33,909 nucleotides of DNA, taken from Anaerolineales bacterium (GTDB lineage: Bacteria; Chloroflexota; Anaerolineae; CG2-30-64-16). The position numbers were made by a program, and so were the translations under genes. Shown piece after piece: positions 30,920 through 33,909 of this stretch. The notes under the pieces were generated by a model that had not been told where the DNA came from, ran no database searches, and worked only from the letters and a program-made list of their open reading frames with translations. Numbering within the stretch: the first letter of the stretch is position 1; every line of letters starts with the position of its first letter. The stretch spans positions 1 through 33,909 of the forward strand of contig JADGQF010000013.1 of assembly GCA_017882045.1 (NCBI GenBank), read 5' to 3'.

Positions 30920-31843
30920 ATGGACGACGTTATGCTCGACCGGGCGCGTGGCTGTGCTGTGGGCGCGGCGATCGGCGATGCCCTGGGCATGCCCCTGGAA
31001 TTCAAGCCGGCCCGGCCACCCGCCCGGCTGGAGCTCGAAATGATAGGTGGCAGGCTGCCGGCCGGAACCTTCACCGATGATACCGAAATGGCGCTCGCCC
31101 TGGCCGAAAGCCTGCTGGCTTATCGTCCGTTGGACCCGGCGGACCTGGCTGTCCGCTTTGCGGAGTGGTATTGCGCAGGGCCTGAGGACATCGGCGGCCA
31201 GGTGCGGCGCGTGCTCGATCATCTGCGCCCCGGCGTCACCTGGAAAGAGGCCTCCTCCGCCGCCCAGCGGATCTGGCCCGCCGCGGCGGGTAACGGATCA
31301 GTCATGCGTTGCTGGCCAGTAGCGCTGGCCTATCACGACGACTTCGAGGGGTTGTTGGCCGATAGTGTGCTGCAAAGCGAAGTGACGCACCCGCTCCCCG
31401 AATGCATGGCCGCCAGTGCGTTTCTGAATGCGGTCGTCTTCGAGTTGCTGCACGGCGCCGCGCGCCAGCAGGCGGTGGAAACGGCCCTGGGCGCGGCTCG
31501 TGTCCCGGAAGCGCTGCGGGCCGCGATCGAGGCTGCGCCGCGCCGGCGGCGCGAGGATCTGCCCAACACCGGCTGGGCGCGTCACACTGTGACAAACGCC
31601 GTCTGGGGGCTGTTGACGACCGGCTCGTTCGAAGACGCGTTGGTACAGGTGATTAACCTGGGTGACGACGCCGATACGGTCGGGACGGTGACAGGCATGT
31701 TGGCCGGGGCAGCCTACGGCCTGGCAGCGATCCCTCCCCGCTGGCGTGCAGAGCTGCATGGAGCCTGGCCGATCAACAGCCGGACATTCTGGCGTGACCC
31801 AGACTTTGTCAGGCTGGCCGACCGGCTGGTCATGAGAGCGTAG
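30920..31843 (+). CDS. ADP-ribosylglycohydrolase (DraG-like)
   Basis: The 307-residue protein has the all-alpha fold with the two Mg-binding motifs of this superfamily: GTFTDDTEMALALAE (about 49-63) and NLGDDADTVGTVTGMLAGA (about 250-268). The N-terminus GCAVGAAIGDALGMPLEF is also typical. Such enzymes remove ADP-ribose from proteins or small molecules; DraG reverses ADP-ribosylation of nitrogenase reductase, but nothing here suggests nitrogen fixation. AGGAGG lies nine bases before the ATG. The gene stops one base before the UxaA-family gene, so the two are co-transcribed. Confidence 0.9.
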   Translation: MDDVMLDRARGCAVGAAIGDALGMPLEFKPARPPARLELEMIGGRLPAGTFTDDTEMALALAESLLAYRPLDPADLAVRFAEWYCAGPEDIGGQVRRVLDHLRPGVTWKEASSAAQRIWPAAAGNGSVMRCWPVALAYHDDFEGLLADSVLQSEVTHPLPECMAASAFLNAVVFELLHGAARQQAVETALGAARVPEALRAAIEAAPRRRREDLPNTGWARHTVTNAVWGLLTTGSFEDALVQVINLGDDADTVGTVTGMLAGAAYGLAAIPPRWRAELHGAWPINSRTFWRDPDFVRLADRLVMRA

Positions 31844-31844
31844 C

Positions 31845-33368
31845 ATGAACGCCTTGTTGATGCACCCCGGCGATAACGTCGCCCTCGCCACCACTGACCT
31901 ACCCGTCGGTCAGGTTGTCGAGTTAGGTGGCCACCGGGTTACCCTACGGCAACCGATCCCGGCAGGCCACAAGTTCGCCCTGCAGCCGATCCGCGCGTGT
32001 GATCGGGTGGTCAAGTACGGCCAGCCGATCGGCCGGGCCACGCAGGACATTCCGGCGGGCGCGCACGTCCACGTACACAATGTGGAGAGCCTGCGTGGCA
32101 GAGGGGATCTCGTAGACGGTGGTCGAGTCGCGCCGGGCGGCAACCCGTTTTCCGGCGCGGACGTCACAAACCTGCTGACGCAGGCAGATCCGCTTCCGGA
32201 ACCGCTTCCCACCACTTTCATGGGTTACCGTCGCCAGGACGGTCGCGTGGGCGTGCGTAACCACGTGTTGGTGCTGGCAACGGTTCAATGTGCAAACGCA
32301 GTGGTGGACCGAATCGGTCAGGCCTTGCCCGAAGTGGTGGCGCTTTCTCACGCCTGGGGTTGCTCGCAGATCGGCGCTGACCTCGAGCAGACGCGCCGCG
32401 TGCTCGAGGAGTTCGCCGGCCATCCAAACGTCGGCGCAGTGCTGCTGATCGGCCTGGGTTGTGAGACTATGCCCACGCAAGAGATGGGTGAAAAACTGGC
32501 AGCAGGAGGCGTGCTCTGCCGCCGTCTGACGATCCAGGAAGAGGGCGGTAACCGGGCCACTCTGGCCCGCGGCCAGGCGCTTGCGCTGGAGTTGTTGCAG
32601 GAAGTCGCGCACGCCAGGCGCGAGCCGGTGTCGCTATCAGAACTGGTGCTGGGCGTAGAGTGCGGGGGCTCGGACGCCTTCTCGGGTGTGACCGCCAACC
32701 CGGCGACGGGTGTGGCCAGCGATTTGCTGGTGGCAGCCGGGGGCACGGTGATTCTGTCGGAAGTGCCGGAGTTTATCGGCGCCGAGCACTTGCTGGCGGC
32801 GCGCGCCGCCGGCCCGGAGATCGCGCGCCAGATCGTTGAAGCGGTCGCGCGGGCTGAGGGGGCGGCGACCCGCATGGGTGTGGACCTGCGTGGCGCCCAG
32901 CCTACGCCGGGCAACATCGCCGGCGGCCTGACCACTATCGAAGAAAAGTCACTCGGTGCAATTGAAAAGGGAGGCAACTCCCTCATCCGGGAGTATCTGC
33001 CGTATGCCTGCCGGCCGGCGCGCCGCGGCCTGGTTGTGATGGACACTCCCGGCAACGACCCGGAGTCGGTGACCGGAATGGTAGCGGGTGGCGCGCAGGT
33101 CGTCGTATTCACTACCGGCCGCGGCTCGCCGACCGGCTGCCCGATCGCGCCGGTGCTCAAGGTGGCCACCAACAGCCCGATGTTCCGCCGCCTCCGGGAC
33201 GATATGGACGTCGATGCCGGGACCGTGATCGAAGCCGGTGAGTCGTTGGCTTCTGCCGGCCGGCGTATCTTCGATGAGGTGCGCGCAGTGGCCGAGGGCA
33301 AGCAGACGGCCGCGGAAGCCTGGGGACACAAAGAGTTCGCGATCAACGTCATCGGCCCGCGCTTGTGA
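31845..33368 (+). CDS. UxaA-family dehydratase (altronate/galactarate dehydratase-like)
   Basis: The 507-residue protein has an N-terminal SAF domain (about 1-80: NALLMHPGDNVALATTDLPVGQVV, PAGHKFALQPI, QPIGRATQDIPAGAHVHVHN). The UxaA/GarD catalytic region (about 122-500) has FMGYRRQDGRVGVRNHVLVLATVQCANAVV, LSHAWGCSQIGADLEQTRR, GLGCETMPTQ, VECGGSDAFSGVTANPATG and TTGRGSPTGCPIAPVLKVATNS. Known members dehydrate altronate or galactarate; several relatives have other sugar acids. The specific substrate is not readable. It is translationally linked to the ADP-ribosylglycohydrolase gene (one base gap). Confidence 0.88.
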   Translation: MNALLMHPGDNVALATTDLPVGQVVELGGHRVTLRQPIPAGHKFALQPIRACDRVVKYGQPIGRATQDIPAGAHVHVHNVESLRGRGDLVDGGRVAPGGNPFSGADVTNLLTQADPLPEPLPTTFMGYRRQDGRVGVRNHVLVLATVQCANAVVDRIGQALPEVVALSHAWGCSQIGADLEQTRRVLEEFAGHPNVGAVLLIGLGCETMPTQEMGEKLAAGGVLCRRLTIQEEGGNRATLARGQALALELLQEVAHARREPVSLSELVLGVECGGSDAFSGVTANPATGVASDLLVAAGGTVILSEVPEFIGAEHLLAARAAGPEIARQIVEAVARAEGAATRMGVDLRGAQPTPGNIAGGLTTIEEKSLGAIEKGGNSLIREYLPYACRPARRGLVVMDTPGNDPESVTGMVAGGAQVVVFTTGRGSPTGCPIAPVLKVATNSPMFRRLRDDMDVDAGTVIEAGESLASAGRRIFDEVRAVAEGKQTAAEAWGHKEFAINVIGPRL

Positions 33369-33369
33369 T

Positions 33370-33400
33370 CTCGCCGCTTGGGCGAGCCAGAGCTCTCTGG
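33370..33400 (+). terminator. Twin hairpins after the UxaA-family gene
   Basis: CTCGCC-GCTTG-GGCGAG (33370-33386) is followed at once by CCAGAG-CT-CTCTGG (33387-33400). No T-tract follows, so these may be a weak or factor-dependent terminator, or mRNA 3' protection. Confidence 0.4.
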
Positions 33401-33450
33401 CGGTGGCCGGCCGGAGCTGAGCGCGGGATCTGCAACTGAGGAGGTGGAGG

Positions 33451-33909
33451 ATGACAGCCAGATTGAGGGCGGCTGCCCCACTGGTAGCGCTCGCCTTGCT
33501 TTTAGCAGGCATGCAGGGGACGGCGATGCCGGTCCGGGGCCAGTCGCCGGCCGTGCCCGCCGCGCCCACCGTTCTGGCCGTTGGAGGGACGCCGGCAGCA
33601 GCGGGTGCCGCGGCCGGTTCGCAGTCGTCCGGCAACCCGAGGCCGGTGACCCAGATCATCGTCAAGTATCGGTCGTCACAGCTGGCCAACCGGGCTGAGG
33701 CAGCGCTCCCAGAACGTCTGGCGGCGCTCAGCAGCGCGGCCGGTGTCACCCTGCAATACCGTCGGCCGATGTCCGGCGGTGCGCACGTCTTGAGCCTGCC
33801 CGGCCCCGTCGTGGATAACGAAGCCTGGGCGATCGCAGCCCGGCTGGGGGCCCTGCCGGACGTCGAGTTTGCCGAGCCGGATGAGATTCGCCAGCCCCTC
33901 TTGGGCCCC
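33451..33909 (+). CDS. Secreted subtilisin-like (S8) protease, N-terminal part only
   Basis: The frame stays open for 153 codons to the window edge. AGGAGG precedes the ATG. A signal peptide (RLRAAAPLVALALLLAGMQGTAMP) is followed by a low-complexity Ala/Pro/Gly region. Then comes a propeptide-like domain: VTQIIVKYRSSQL, GVTLQYRRPMSGGAHVLSLPG and IAARLGALPDVEFAEPDEIRQPL. That succession, a strand beginning IVKYR and ending with AxxxxLPDVEFAEPD, is the usual proregion of extracellular S8 proteases in Chloroflexi and Gammaproteobacteria. The catalytic domain would lie outside the window, so the call is inferred from the propeptide alone. Confidence 0.7.
   Translation, partial: MTARLRAAAPLVALALLLAGMQGTAMPVRGQSPAVPAAPTVLAVGGTPAAAGAAAGSQSSGNPRPVTQIIVKYRSSQLANRAEAALPERLAALSSAAGVTLQYRRPMSGGAHVLSLPGPVVDNEAWAIAARLGALPDVEFAEPDEIRQPLLGP

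Noticed and set aside
30811-31074. N-terminal extension of the DUF4395 protein up to 31074
   Set aside because: It would overlap the start of the divergent ADP-ribosylglycohydrolase gene, and the extra residues do not resemble the family.

Overview
The window is GC-rich bacterial chromosome, almost fully coding, with no mobile elements, CRISPR arrays or rRNA. The best guess is a member of the Chloroflexota (Anaerolineae/Caldilineae-like). This is inferred from a Thr/Pro-rich anchored surface protein, a three-gene cassette otherwise typical of Actinobacteria and Chloroflexi (SCO1664-like, DUF3090, MSMEG_4193-like phosphatase), an actinobacterial-type TrmI, a TIGR03960/DUF2344 pair and a multi-GAF histidine kinase. 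The assignment rests on gene content, not on a marker tree.

Layout. 1-2.8 kb: start of a divergent gene, a leaderless secreted surface protein, convergent trmI, and a stand-alone receiver gene broken by an in-frame TGA, ended by a strong bidirectional terminator. 2.8-12.1 kb: a nearly complete histidine biosynthesis cluster on the minus strand (hisZ-hisG-hisD-hisC, then hisB-hisH-hisA-hisF-hisI-hisE). It is interrupted by one opposite-strand HAD phosphatase gene, which is the best candidate for the only missing step, histidinol-phosphate phosphatase. Upstream of hisZ lies a classical-looking attenuator: a 20-residue leader peptide with five His codons within six, an 11-bp hairpin and a terminator hairpin with a T6 tract. 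Its promoter interlocks with that of the divergent dinB.

12.1-18.8 kb: dinB (Pol IV), glnA (type I glutamine synthetase) and a GAF-GAF-GAF histidine kinase translationally coupled to a REC-REC-LuxR regulator. 18.9-21.2 kb: a membrane-anchored HEWTH metallopeptidase diverging from a GNAT acetyltransferase. 21.2-25.2 kb (minus strand): tRNA-Glu(CTC) with a consensus promoter and its own terminator, then a ParB-fold protein, histidine phosphatase, DUF3090, a kinase-fold protein and ArfB, probably one operon. 25.3-27.4 kb (minus strand): an aldo/keto reductase plus URO-D-fold enzyme operon under a repeat-studded promoter. 27.5-30.3 kb: TIGR03960 radical SAM and DUF2344 behind a structured leader. 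30.3-33.9 kb: a DUF4395 membrane protein, ADP-ribosylglycohydrolase, a UxaA-family dehydratase and the start of a secreted subtilase-like protein cut by the window edge.

A recurring promoter pattern is visible: in four genes a TATAMT -10 box is followed by exactly six bases and then the start codon, implying leaderless mRNAs. Other genes have ordinary AGGAGG-type ribosome binding sites. No gene-free stretch exceeds about 300 bases; the longest (27376-27635) holds two promoters, repeats and the structured leader.
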